From Rehmannia glutinosa (taxonomy: Eukaryota > Streptophyta > Magnoliopsida > Lamiales > Orobanchaceae), in NCBI GenBank assembly GCA_016081115.2, contig CM071925.1:15914441-15978440 (forward strand): 64,000 nt of DNA. The letters run 5' to 3'. Below are positions 45,546-57,558 of this stretch, in pieces. Position numbers and translations under genes: made by a program. Positions within the stretch are counted from its first letter, which is position 1; the number at the start of each line of letters is the position of its first letter. Under the pieces are notes generated by a model that searched no databases, was not told where the DNA came from, and was given only the letters and a program-made list of their open reading frames with translations.

Positions 45546-45976
45546 CTTTTCAATAATCAAAAAAAATCAAACGAAGAAAGATGAAGAACAATGCTTGGTT
45601 TTAGATTGAAGCACAAAAATATTAATGTAGTTTTACAAAGACAAGAAAAGATGATAAATACCTAGAACAACAAACAATGAATTAAAAGACAACAAATACC
45701 CTTATTAATCCAACAAAAAGACAATAAACTCCAACATCTACATTAATTTAGGCATACAAATTTATATTTTTTTCTTGAAACGCAAATTTATATTTCATAT
45801 GTATTATTTTGTATTACATATATATATATATATATAATATATATATATATCATCCTTATATGCCAAGTAGTGGACACCATTAATTTACAATTGACATGTA
45901 TTTTACATACTTGAAATACAAGATAAAACACACTTTTGAATAACCGTTCTAGACTCATTATTTGAGCATCGGAAGG
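45546..45976. other. AT-rich spacer with TA microsatellite
   Basis: TA tract at 45819-45851; no genes recognised. Confidence 0.6.
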
Positions 45977-46244
45977 TAGAGCTGACAATTTGGGTCCAAC
46001 TAGGAGATATAGCTTAGACATGACCCTAAATATTTTGGAGGCCCGAAAAGAAGATTGCCTATTTGGCCCAGCCTAATGACCCAATGGCCCGGTCAGCCCA
46101 ACTGGTCTAAAGCAAAATACACTGCGTGAGCCAGGCTAGACCCTGAAAATATATTGGCTGAAGGAATTTCGAGCCGTCATGGCCTGACCCGTTCTTTTGC
46201 CATCTTGCCAGTACTGGACCGGCCTGATCTAATTACCAGCTCTA
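45977..46244. mobile_element. hAT-like MITE (268 bp)
   Basis: Terminal inverted repeats TAGAGCTGACAATTTGGGTC and, in inverse at the right end, TAGAGCTGGTAATTAGATC. Candidate 8 bp duplication TCGGAAGG / TCAATAGG (5 of 8 matching, so old). The interior has GGCCCGGTCAGCCC and GACCGGCCTGAT words typical of this MITE type. Confidence 0.65.
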
Positions 46245-46252
46245 TCAATAGG

Positions 46253-48855
46253 TATTTCAAGGCCAATCTGTGTACCCCAAACCATTTTTTGGTGTCACAA
46301 GTAGAACTTTCAATGTGTTATTCATTTCTTGACAAGAAAAACATTGCTGAGTTGACACATTTTCAACTTACATAAACCACATCAATAGTATCTTGCTTTA
46401 ATTAAGCATTCATATGCATTTGAATGAGTTATATATACCTTAAAATGTGCATGATGGACAAGTCGACCAACTACACAAAATCAAGGACAACAATATCCAG
46501 CCAGCCCACTCCACCAATTGATTGAATTAGGTACCATCATATATGAATCATAGTAGGGACATGAAAAAATCCAGAAACAGGAGCATGATCACATAATGCT
46601 CAAAAACAGAATCTAATAGATGCTATATCAATCCAATCTAAGTACAGGGGTAAGTCTCATGTTCCTACCCAAAATCATACATATGTCTGAAAGAACCGCT
46701 ACAAAACAAGACAATTACAAACACAAATAGCAAATAGCAACTCACTAATTAAAACCCACTTCTGCTGCACGCAGCACGTAGAGCAACAAGCACTTTCTTC
46801 GCCTGTAATGATAAAAGCGTGATTGCGATTTGCGATCCTGAAACAATGAGTCCCCATCTTGAGATACAAATTCCAGGAGAATATCTTTGGTAATATGATT
46901 GACAGAATATACCCCTCCAGAGAATATAATTTATACTAGATTAATAAAATAAAATTTCACTGTCATAGAATAGTCTTCTCCATAAATATATGTAGCTGTT
47001 CATCATGGCACGCAAAGTTGGTGGTATGGAAGATGAGTGTTTCTGCAATTCTTTCTTTAATCATTTGAAAGCATTCTCTCTTTTTCCCCACAGCATTTGG
47101 GGTAGCTTTAGCTGCCTCGCTGGTATCTATATTTAACTATGTTGATAGCCGAGTAGAGCTGACAAAGATTGGACCCACATGGAGCTACTTGGGAGGCAAA
47201 TTGTGATCAACTCAGACAACCAAGTAAGATCTTTCTAGGAAGTGCCCGAATAGCTTTGTCAACCAAGATGACTAGAGCCTTGGAAACAAAGTTTGGCAAG
47301 ATGAGTTGGAGAAGTTAATGCTAGCCGAGATAAAACTTGAGTGGCAAACACACATGCCACCTGTAAAGACAATGTCAAGACAATATAATAAATACTAAAA
47401 TAATATTGTCAACCATACAAACCATCAAAGACCACATGACAAGTGTCTCATTAGCAATGTAGATGTAATGATTTCCTTAATCCACTTATTATATCACTAT
47501 AAGTAAGACTCGTTTATGATGAGAAAAAGACTTTGCAGACTAAATAAATACTCGATCTTTGCTACCAACCAATTAGAGTTCAAACTCAGTCCAAATAAAA
47601 TCAGTACATATTCCATATTATTCTAGTTTATTTCAATTATTTTATTATATTATCTCCATCTTAGTCACACACGTGTCGTTGATCGAAACTGACCGTAATA
47701 AAAAATTATATATAAAATTAAGAACAATATACCTCATGATTGCAGCGGGAGAGCACTTTCGTTGTGTTTTCTTGTGAAAACTTTAAGGTTTAACATCAAT
47801 TGCACCCTTTAATTTTGATTGAACACAAATACGTAAACGAAAATTGAAAAAATAAATTTGAGTATGTTTACTACCTATCATAAAATTTGATAGTTGAAAT
47901 GTTCATCGTGTCACATCAATAATATGAGAGAAAAGATATTTGTGAGAAATGAAGACATAGTTAAAGCATGAACTCAAAATCATAATTTGGGACAATGCAT
48001 GGGGTATAATTATCAATATGATGTTATTCTTAGAAAAGTAATAACTAAAGAATTAGTCATATCAACAATTAGCTTGTAGCTCAAATTATATCGCTTACTC
48101 CTTGCAAATGTGCTAAATTAAGGTTCAAATTAATCATGAATCTTTTAAATTCTTTTAGATTTATTTGTTCCCCTCCAACCATTCTTCATAACTCATTCAA
48201 AAAAGAAAAAAAAATAGTGATATCACAGTATCACACAATGAATTTAAATAACTTACTTCAAAAAATATTTAAAAATCAAACTTTAATTATTTTAGGTTCA
48301 TATTTCACATGACAAATTAATGACAGAGAGGATAAATATCGCCGAAGAATCTTAAAAAATCCTAGTGTTGATGACTCAACTGTATTTCGCTGGCATTTCC
48401 CCTTTTCTTCTTGGAGATATTTGAAAAAGGTTGTTAAAGTAGTGTAAATTAACACTGCTGCAATCTAGTTGTGATTCCAGAATTAAAAATAAAATAAAAA
48501 ATGCGGATGCGTAATATATACAGCTGACCTTGGTCAAAGTCGTGAAAAATACAAAAAATTTACTGATACAATGTGACAGCTCTATGAGGGCTCCCCTTGG
48601 TAAAATCTCTCGCACTGACACGTACCCAAAAAACAATGAAAAAAATCAATGGGAGATTCATCAGTTGACATTACAATTTACCAGTGGTGGAGATGAAAAA
48701 GACAACTTATTTTGTACTATATTAATTGGTATGAAATTTTGAAAATTGCTTCTCCCACAACCGATATTTCATTAGGGGCGCCCAAGGTGGATAACGTGGT
48801 CGTGGTGCAACCCGCACAAGGCCCAGTTAAGGGTATATACACACATTTGTTTAGT

Positions 48856-48858
<3 letters not shown>
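46253..48858. other. Spacer with no confident gene
   Basis: AT-rich. A minus-strand stretch about 46748-46806 (CAG, then A-K-K-V-L-V-A-L-R-A-A-C-S-R-S-G-F, stop) looks like a terminal exon, but I found no partner exons. Other open frames are under 90 codons and unremarkable. Confidence 0.5.

Positions 48859-48893
<35 letters not shown>
48859..48893. repeat. Microsatellite (AT)n
   Basis: Uninterrupted AT run of about 35 bases. Confidence 0.95.
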
Positions 48894-48896
<3 letters not shown>

Positions 48897-49036
48897 GTTG
48901 ATTTAAGTTACGTATATAATAGTATGTTGCTTGAGGGCTTTTTTAACAGATTATTACAAATTGTTTTCCAAATTACATAAATAAACTGAAAAAAGGTTAA
49001 TAAAATAATCAAAAACGGCTTGGAGGTAGCCGATTT

Positions 49037-52000
49037 TGTCATGCCCCAAAACGGGAGCCACGACACAGGCAGTCGAACTTATGCTGGTTTACAAGTCGGC
49101 CCATTTATTCATTAATATAATCCAAACATAAATAGCACTTCTCAAAATATGTATAGATATTAAAATAAACTAAGTTTGGCACAGTTGCAGTGGAATCAAA
49201 AAAATCAAAATTACAATCCGTGTCACAATCATACTTCCTACGGATCTTACGCCCGTCTATTACAAAAATTCTTAAAACTTGTTCATCCGAAATGAAACCA
49301 TAAACAAGATTCAGTTGGCTCAAGGTCCAGTAAGATGTGGGGCTAGTCAGTAGCATCAAAGTCTTCGCCGCCTTCTTCTTCCGGCAGGATCTCATTCAGT
49401 GGTTGGAAAAATAGGCAGGAGTGAGACAAAAATTCTCAGTGGGTGTGGTGGGCGTGTGCAAGTGGGGCTTATAATTTTATGCAGTGAAATTGTTTCATGA
49501 GTTTTGATGCAAGAAATGTGCAATGACATTCGCTTATACTTAATAGTTTTATTAGCATTAGTTAACAGTCAGTCCGTTAATTCAGATCAGTTGGTTGCGA
49601 ATGAAAGTGTGACGCCAACCCAGTCAGTCCGTTAATTCATATCAGTTGGTTGCGCACGAAAGTGTGACGCCAACCTGCATAATTCGTCACCATATCAATC
49701 AATTGGTTGCGCACGAAAGTGTGACGCCAACCCAGACCACCTTATACGGCAGAGAAGTGTTGATCAAACATCATGTCACTAAATAGTACACCTTATCCCT
49801 CCTGTCGATAGGGCTGTAGCCGCTATCCCAGTTGGCACGACGTCTCCACAGTGGAGCCAGCTAAGCTCGGAGAATATCATAATCATGATTATACCCAGAA
49901 TCCTACGACCCAATCGCCCGCCAGACTCTCCTATCTGGCTCGAGGTTGGGAGTTGGACGATGGAGGCCAGCATGAGACTGTAGCCAAACTACCCATCCCA
50001 TACGCAACTTATCCATTCCACAAATCCGTTAATTCATATCAGTTGGTTACGCACAAAAGTGTGACGCCAACCCAGTCAGTTAGTCAGTAGGGCCGGTACG
50101 TTCATATACTCGCCGCGTCCGATATTCAGTCAGTCATTGACACGGCATAGATACCGGAGGGGTAATCTAGCCAGTTCTATTCATTGATTCAATGTATTAT
50201 GCTGAAGTTCTTAATAAGGTTTAGCATATGCGGGCGAGGAAGTCGCCGTATTACTAGTATAATTATTCGGTATGAAAGTCACATATATAATTCGGATAAT
50301 AATTAAAAATAAAATCTTTAATTAAATGATTATAAAATATTTTTAATATTTAAATAAACTGAATTTAGAAAATATAAGTCTTTATGACCTTGTAAATTTA
50401 ATTTAAAAATAAAATATTTTATTAAGGTAGGAATTTTTATGCCGGGTTTTAAAATTCCATAAGTTTTGATCTCGGACTCGAAAAAAAGACAAGGTCAATC
50501 TCTAAATTTTCTAAAAACTCTAAGGAATCATATTTTCTGGGTCTCGGGGTCAAAGTTTTGAAAATTACAGGTTAGTCCCGAAATGTTTCCCAAAATTATA
50601 TTTTTGACCCGATACTTTGAAAATGGATATCTCTTAAATCGGAAAGGGTATTACCGAGATTCTAAGTCTAAAACTTTCTTTAGGCCAGTATATATTTGAG
50701 TTAAAAGCAGTTTTAAAATTTTTTTAGATTTAGTATCGATATTTCTAAAAAATTTATTTCGGCCCCAAAGGTGATTTTACCGTTAAGGGCTCGTTTCAAG
50801 CCCGTTTTTCGTGAAATTTGGACTATAGGTCCAGAACACTATTTGAAATAAGTTTGTATTACTTTTGGGACAATGGCTTCCCCTCATTTTTGGATTTTAT
50901 AGTTTAGCCCCTAAAGTTTGGAAAATTAATATTTTAGTATCCAAAAGTTATTGTATTCGCATTTGCTTGGCCCGGAGGGCCCCAATTATTATTTTTATTG
51001 TTATTACAGAAATTTCAGTCCAGAATTTCGAAATTTTACAGTCGGTTCCACATTTTTCGGTTTTATCATTTTTGGCCCTATAATTTGCCTTATTTGCAAA
51101 AATGGCCCAAACTCGATTTTGTTCACAAATCTATAAGTCCAGAATATTAATATAACATATTAAAATATACTTTTCATATTTCTCAGCCATTTTGAAGATA
51201 TACATATAAAGAAGGCATATAAGCATATAAAAGCTATTTTCCAACAAAAAAAAAAGCACTTCTATCATAATTCCAACATACATATATTTTTTTTTCCGAA
51301 ATTTTCAGAGACAAAAGAAACCGAAATTTCCAGAATATATAAAAATAGTCTCATATATTCATGCTTTTTTTTTAATATATAAGGAGACATATGCATATAA
51401 AAGCTATTTTCTAACCAAAAAACATTTTTATCACCATTCCAACATACACATAAAATTTTCAAATTTGCCAGACATAAAAGGAATCCAAAATTTCCAGAAA
51501 TATATAAAAAAAAATACAAACACATATTTCATGCTATTTATGCAAAAATTATGAGTATTTTGAAAAGTTTCACCCACCTTGTTGTGTCTTAGGTAGAATC
51601 TGTCTAGATAGCTTTAAATCTTCACAAGGCTTCCTCAAGGTCCCTTATCTCCTTATGGCAGCCCCTACAAGGGCGGTTTGGGGTGTCAAAAAGTGAAAAA
51701 AATGGAGAAAAGGAGAAGAAGTAAGGAAAATTGTGGTTGCAAAACTTTACCATAATCCTTAGCTTCTTGAAAGCCTTCTAAAGTCAAAATCTTCACCCTT
51801 TTTACCTTATAATTTTCGGCCCTATTGGTTTGAGAGAGTGTTGTGTCCCCTTTTTTTGTAAAGTGTTTAAGTGTAGAAGAAGATGGATGTGTTTTCTTGT
51901 GAAATAGCTAAGTGTAGAGGAAGAAGTGGTATGTGAACAAAATAATAAAGTCTTCCTTTCCCCAAGCCCCCATCATGATCGTCCCCCCCTCCTGTTATAC

Positions 52001-53076
52001 AATCAAGTACCTATTTGTTTTTGGGCTAATTCGTGGCATGCTTGCTTTGGCATGGAGAAAGGGTGTCCTTGGGTTTGGAGGCTTGCATTGAAGTGAATAG
52101 GAGAAGGAGAAAAGACAAGGCACAAAGGCATGCTTGGAATGATAAATGTTTGTCTTGGTTTGTGGAAGGCTTGCATGCTTAAGTGAAAAGGACAAAAGGA
52201 AAAAGACAAGGCTCATGTCCTTTTATATAAATAAAGTCTTATATTTATCTTACTTATAATTAGTCATCTAGTAATTCCCAAGTAGTATATTATCACTTAT
52301 AATCTAAGGTATTAAATAGAATTAGAACCAATAATACAAGTTAATTAATCAAATTATAAAAAATATTTCAAAATATATAAATATAATTTTCGAAATTAAT
52401 AAATTATTTAAATAAATATTATGCTACAAGAAAATAATTAGTTGTTAATAGAGAAATCCAACCGATTAATGTATTAAATTAGTAGTAAATGGTTTAATAG
52501 ATCATAAAATGAAATAGTTAGTTTGTAAAGCATAAAATTGTTTCTCAATAAATAAAGTTAAAATACTATTTTAATTTATGCCAAGAATTTCAGAAATCAT
52601 AATAAATTTTTGTTGACTTGAGATAATAGATTTTGAGTAAAATATTGAATTTATTGAAATGGATATTTTAAAATCTCAAAAATTAAGATGTAGTTTCTTT
52701 TAAATAAAAAATTTTTTTTGATCGATTGAGCAATAATATCTTTATGGAAAATAACTAAATAAAAGTATACTCGTCATTAAAAAAAATGGCGACAAGAGTT
52801 TTATTTTTCAAATACTAAAGAATGAATTTTAAATAGAATTTAACATAATCAAGTTATAAGGAAAATGATAATAGTCGTCAAATTTAAGTAATAACATAAA
52901 TCAATTGCATTATTACGTAAATATGTAATAAATCAAGTAACGTTAATATTGATAACATATCGTATTGTGTAAAATAAATAGTGAATATAAGAATAATTAA
53001 CTGGAATATTAAAATAATATATCGGGAAATATATGTGGATCGTGTAATCTATGGTATAAAAATCTGGGGCCTCACA
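49037..53076. mobile_element. Solo LTR, about 4.0 kb
   Basis: Ends TGTCATGCCCC...GGGGCCTCACA form an imperfect inverted repeat with TG...CA. A perfect 5 bp duplication GATTT flanks it at 49032-49036 and 53077-53081. No internal PBS, gag or pol was found, so it is best read as a recombined solo LTR. Minus orientation (start TGTGAGGCCCC) is more like Tekay-type LTRs, but this is not certain. Longest open frames are under 100 codons. Confidence 0.75.
49566..50095. repeat. 55-57 bp repeats with GNRA-type hairpins
   Basis: CAGTCAGTCCGTTAATTCA(T/G)ATCAGTTGG units at 49566 and 49621, a third partial at about 49690 and a fourth at 50026-50083. Each ends in a 30-base hairpin GTTGG...CAC-GAAA-GTG...CCAAC: 49590-49619, 49645-49674, 49702-49731 and 50042-50071. 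The tetraloop is GAAA in copies 1-3 and AAAA in copy 4; the inner stem is disturbed in copy 1. Confidence 0.82.
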
Positions 53077-53081
53077 GATTT

Positions 53082-53692
53082 TATCTCAAAATCGTGACGC
53101 TCAATGCCATTTTATTATGTCATTTCCTTTTCAATTAAAAGAAATTAAAAACTCTTCAAGAATTACCAACTCTTCAAGAATTACCGTTTTTATTAATGTT
53201 TTTTTTAAAAAAAAAATTAAAATCGGTTCTCTTAGTGACCTTTTTAACTGTTTTATTGTTAAAAAACTATGGCAAATCCAACAATGATATCCTAATGATA
53301 TATCTGATAATTATTTAATTAATGATAAATCTAATGATTATTTGATTAATTTAAAAATTATTTGAGTTTTTTTTTTTAACCAGTAATCATTTGTGTTAAA
53401 GAGGTATATTATTTGATATATAATACTAAACAATTTATATATTTATTTATTATAATTATAAAATATTTATTATTTGCAATGCTTATAAAATATTATATAT
53501 ATTATAATAGTATACTAATAACATATGTTTTTAAAATTTTGTCATAATACATACCAAGCAATATATTTTTTAATATGTAGTACACCCAAAATAACCTAAA
53601 AATGACTCCCGGTGCCACAACCACGCCACTGACGTTGTCGTCTACCTCTGCCTCTGCGTACATTTTCTACTTGAAAGAGGCTCGTTTGCTTG
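53082..53692. other. AT-rich spacer
   Basis: No gene recognised; CTCTTCAAGAATTACC is duplicated side by side near 53152-53185. Confidence 0.5.
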
Positions 53693-56600
53693 TTATGTCT
53701 CGGCATCGGTGTCGTCAATACGATAATTCAAATTAAATGATGGACGGCTAGATGAAGAAGTAGTCGAACTCGAATCTCCACGATAATGTTGAAATGGAAC
53801 AGGAGATGCGTTAAATTGAGGACGATAAGTGTCATAAATTGGTTGTTGCTGAACAAAGTTAGGGTACCCCATACTAATATCAGCTCCAAGTAGTGCCGAG
53901 AATGACTGCTCGTATGATAGAATACCCCAGTAAGGGGTAACCGGCTCATCCACAGGTGTTTGTTGATTCACATAATAAGCAGAAGTGTTGTCCATACCAT
54001 GTAATGTCGGAAATGTCGATGTAGATGGGCCTCCGACATTAACTGGTGGTGTAGTTGTATCATGTTGAACCATCGTCGTGCCTCTGGTACTAGTCTCTCC
54101 GGTTTCCCTTGTACGTCTTCTTCCTCTCCTCGATGTACCAGCTTGTGGTGGTGCTGTAGGCGGCAAAGGCTACTGATCAGGTGTAGGAACTGAGACTCGA
54201 TTCTCACGAAAGTATGGTCGAACCTCCGTATATATCTCGCTGAAGGACCTCCTGAATGAGTCATAATCATCCTCCTCTTATTGAGTAATCCTTAATTTCT
54301 CAAGTACTTGTTCCTGAAACAAACATAAAACACAATAAAATTAAAATCATAAAGATAAATACGCTTTGACTATATATCATATAATTTAAATGTACCATAA
54401 CATCACATGAAACTGACGGTGATGGCTGATATCCCTGAGTCATAGACTTATGTGAGGGAGATATCAAACGACGTGTAATGTTATCAAACCACCAGATGTA
54501 TCCCTCGTCTGGACGTCTGGATGCATTGCAATACTGTATTGTAAAATAAATTCATGTCGGTATGCCCACTGAGCAATATATAATTGGTGTTTAATAGTCC
54601 AATCTTTACCCGACTATCCTCTACGATCTACATCATGCAATGTTTCGTGATGTGGTTTAACAGGCTCAAGGATTAATTGCATCATGCCAAAATACCGCAT
54701 AACTCGCCCTGGATGATGTAACTCTATAATCGCATAGTTAATCAGTGGACATGATGATCTCCACACATCTGTGAGACACCTATCACCAATCTCCTTAATG
54801 CCAGGCAGCGTAAAGTCATAAGGTGTCCAAATAAAATGGTAGTCCTCCATTCTGTCCAGAATGTCCCTAATAATCCGTAAAGAACGTCTTGATGTCCGTG
54901 TAATGTTGTGATACTGGGCCCACCTATAAATATATAATGTTATATTTGAATTAATTATTTTCATAAAACATTTATATAATTTTATATGTTTGTGTTTGTC
55001 AAATACCGTGCACCATACGGTGGATGTAGAAGCACATGGGCATCAGCTCCAAATATCGGACCAACATTAATCCGACTTCCAAAATCTATGGGCACCAGTG
55101 AAGTAATACGCGACCAAGCCCAAATCTGCAGTATACTATATTTTATAATAACATGTAATGCTAAAAATAGGTTAGTGACTGGTATTAAAAATACCTGTAG
55201 CAGATGTAATGGTCCACCTATGACAAGTTTTCCTTTACGGGCCACACTACATAACTCATGGTACAGAAAAGCCAACACTGCACTATCCCAACTATGTCTT
55301 CCACAATTTGCTATCTGATCCATATGGTGTACATACAACAGGGAGACTAACTTGCCTGAAGAATCCAGACACATAACACTGCCTAACATATAGAGTGCAC
55401 AACATCTAGAGTATCGCTCAACGTCAATATCAGGGTTGTCATCTGTCACTGGATGGTCTAACGGGTGTTGTCGGATACCAGTCAAACAAATATGAGAGCC
55501 CTTCAACTGCACTGATGCAGGGAGAAACCCTAGGTGATAATAACAGTACTCATGCCACGATTGTACAATCATGTTTGTATCCTCACCAATAATAGGGTTA
55601 CCTTCAACTAGAAGACCCCAAATAATCGCTACATCTTGTAATGTGATAGATGTCGTCTCTCCTACTCGAAAATGGATTGTATGCGTTTCTGGTCGCCATC
55701 TTTTAACTAAAGCAATCACTAGGTGGCAGTCAATATCAAATTGTCTGCACCGATAAACACCATAAAAATCCATATCATATAACATATAGATTACACGATA
55801 GTGCAACCTTAACTTTCCGTCATTATTATCATCATTTAAAGACTAAAACGGCTCTAACCCATGCTTTACACACAAAATCGTATCAATAGATTCACCTGAG
55901 TAACATCACTAGATCTCATACATTTTCCCATGTGCCAAAAACATTTTCCCTTGCACTTTTTAGACCATGCCACGTTTTATGATATGAGATCTCATACATG
56001 TATTTATCTTTCACAGTTTGTTGCACATACATAATCTCAAATGCTGGATCACATTGTACCATTCCTGTTAGTAATGTCGCTATCATATTTTTACATAGAT
56101 TGTGATGATCCACTGAAATTGCATTCATGAGACAACTATGGGTACCTCCATATCGCGAGATTTGCCATACACCAAGCTTCTTCTTGTAGCCCGCTCGGAG
56201 CCCCCAATTGCACATTATGTTTGATGGGTTGTTCCTGCATTTTACTTCCCACAAGATAGGGGTATTTTGCACCACCTTATACTCACATCTGACTATCTGC
56301 ACAGAGAAATATTTAATGGCAGATTGCAAATATTTCTTATCCTTGAAGACCATACCATTTTCAAGTTCCCATTTGCTAGAATCATAAACTTTACCATTTT
56401 TTGGAATATCGATAATGTCAATTAGAACATCTCAACAAGTCGTGTTGAAAAATGGAATTGAAGAGTACAATCCACCTTCTGCAGGTGTAGGGGCAATGAC
56501 ACTTGTTCATGTATATCTGACATATCGATATCATCACCATCATTTCATGTTCGGAATATACACGTTCTGCTTTTCCAAAATCGTCAATTAACGATTCAGA

Positions 56601-56816
56601 CATTTCCTTATTATCCGGCTCAATAGACTTATCATTTTGATGCAAATTACCAAAACTTGAAGCACCTACACCAAACTCATTTACCCCCATGGTCGCCATA
56701 CCGTGTGTTACAACATGTATATTAAATAAACTATCATCTGTTAGAAATGCAGCATATTGATAGTATTCATTCGTGCCCGGAAACTCAGATACACTATTTT
56801 TGTGCTGGTTTGACAT
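53693..56816 (-). pseudogene. MULE transposase/plant mobile domain fusion, broken, core missing
   Basis: N-terminal acidic region from ATG 56816, frameshift near 56440, then a MuDR-type DNA-binding domain (56353-55916: M-V-F-K-D-K-K-Y-L-Q-S-A-I-K-Y-F, W-Q-I-S-R-Y-G-G-T-H-S-C), ending at Y-H-K-T-W...F-G-T-W-E-N and a stop. The DDE and SWIM regions expected next are missing. About 100 bases on begins a plant mobile domain (PF10536 type): V-I-A-L-V-K-R-W-R-P-E-T-H-T, T-L-Q-D-V-A-I-I-W-G-L, L-W/I-W-A-W-S-R-I. Introns: 55194-55126 (69 bp, stop-free and a multiple of three), 55006-54924 and 54395-54314, all GT-AG. Stops at 54614-54616 and two in the last exon, plus a frameshift near 54540. The C-terminus is basic and S/T-rich. 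Confidence 0.8.
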
Positions 56817-57109
56817 AACTACATAATTATTAACATGTTAGTTTACATATATTTATTTAATGGAATTAACAAAATTAATTGTCAAATATTTTTTAGGTAC
56901 GTCAGATACATATTTCAAATTTAAAAGAAAAATTTAGCAACAACCTCTGTGTACACCAAATTGAAGACAAATATGATTTGCATTCTATAATAAGATATAT
57001 AACACCTCCAGCTTCATGTAAAACTGAATGATTTTACTGCCAAGACAAAGAATTATGCACATTCCTTAGTCACTGCCGTATATTTGGAGATGCGTTCTCA
57101 TGTGTGATC

Positions 57110-57480
57110 CTCAAATTTAACTAAACTAACTTATTATTACTATGTAGCAATATACAATAATTAATTTATATAATTATCAAATTTAACTAAACTAATTTAT
57201 CACTATGTAGCAATATAAAACAACTAATTCATATCATTGTCAAATTTAACTAAACTAATTTATCACTATGTAGCAATATAGAAAACTAATTCATATAAAA
57301 TTATCAAATTTAACTAAACTAATTTATCACTATGTAGCAATATAAAACAACTAATTCACATAATTATTAAATTTAACTAAACTAATTCAATTTATTAGCA
57401 ATATAAAACAACTAATTCATATTATTGATAAATTTAACTAAACTAATTATCAGTATGTAACAACTAACTAATATAATTAT
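57110..57480. repeat. 63 bp tandem repeat array
   Basis: AATTTAACTAAACTAATTTATC-ACTATGTAGCAATAT units; TATGTAGCAA occurs at 57141, 57204, 57267 and 57331, and two decayed units follow to 57480. Lies upstream of the MULE gene. Confidence 0.88.
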
Positions 57481-57558
57481 AATTTTCTACAAACCAAACA
57501 AAAAATAACTTGACAAACTAAGAAAAAAAAATTAACTAACCTACTGTTGTTGTGCTTG

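Noticed and set aside
48376..48742. Overlapping frames of 70-86 codons on both strands
   Set aside because: No motifs, unremarkable composition, not supported by splice or promoter signals.
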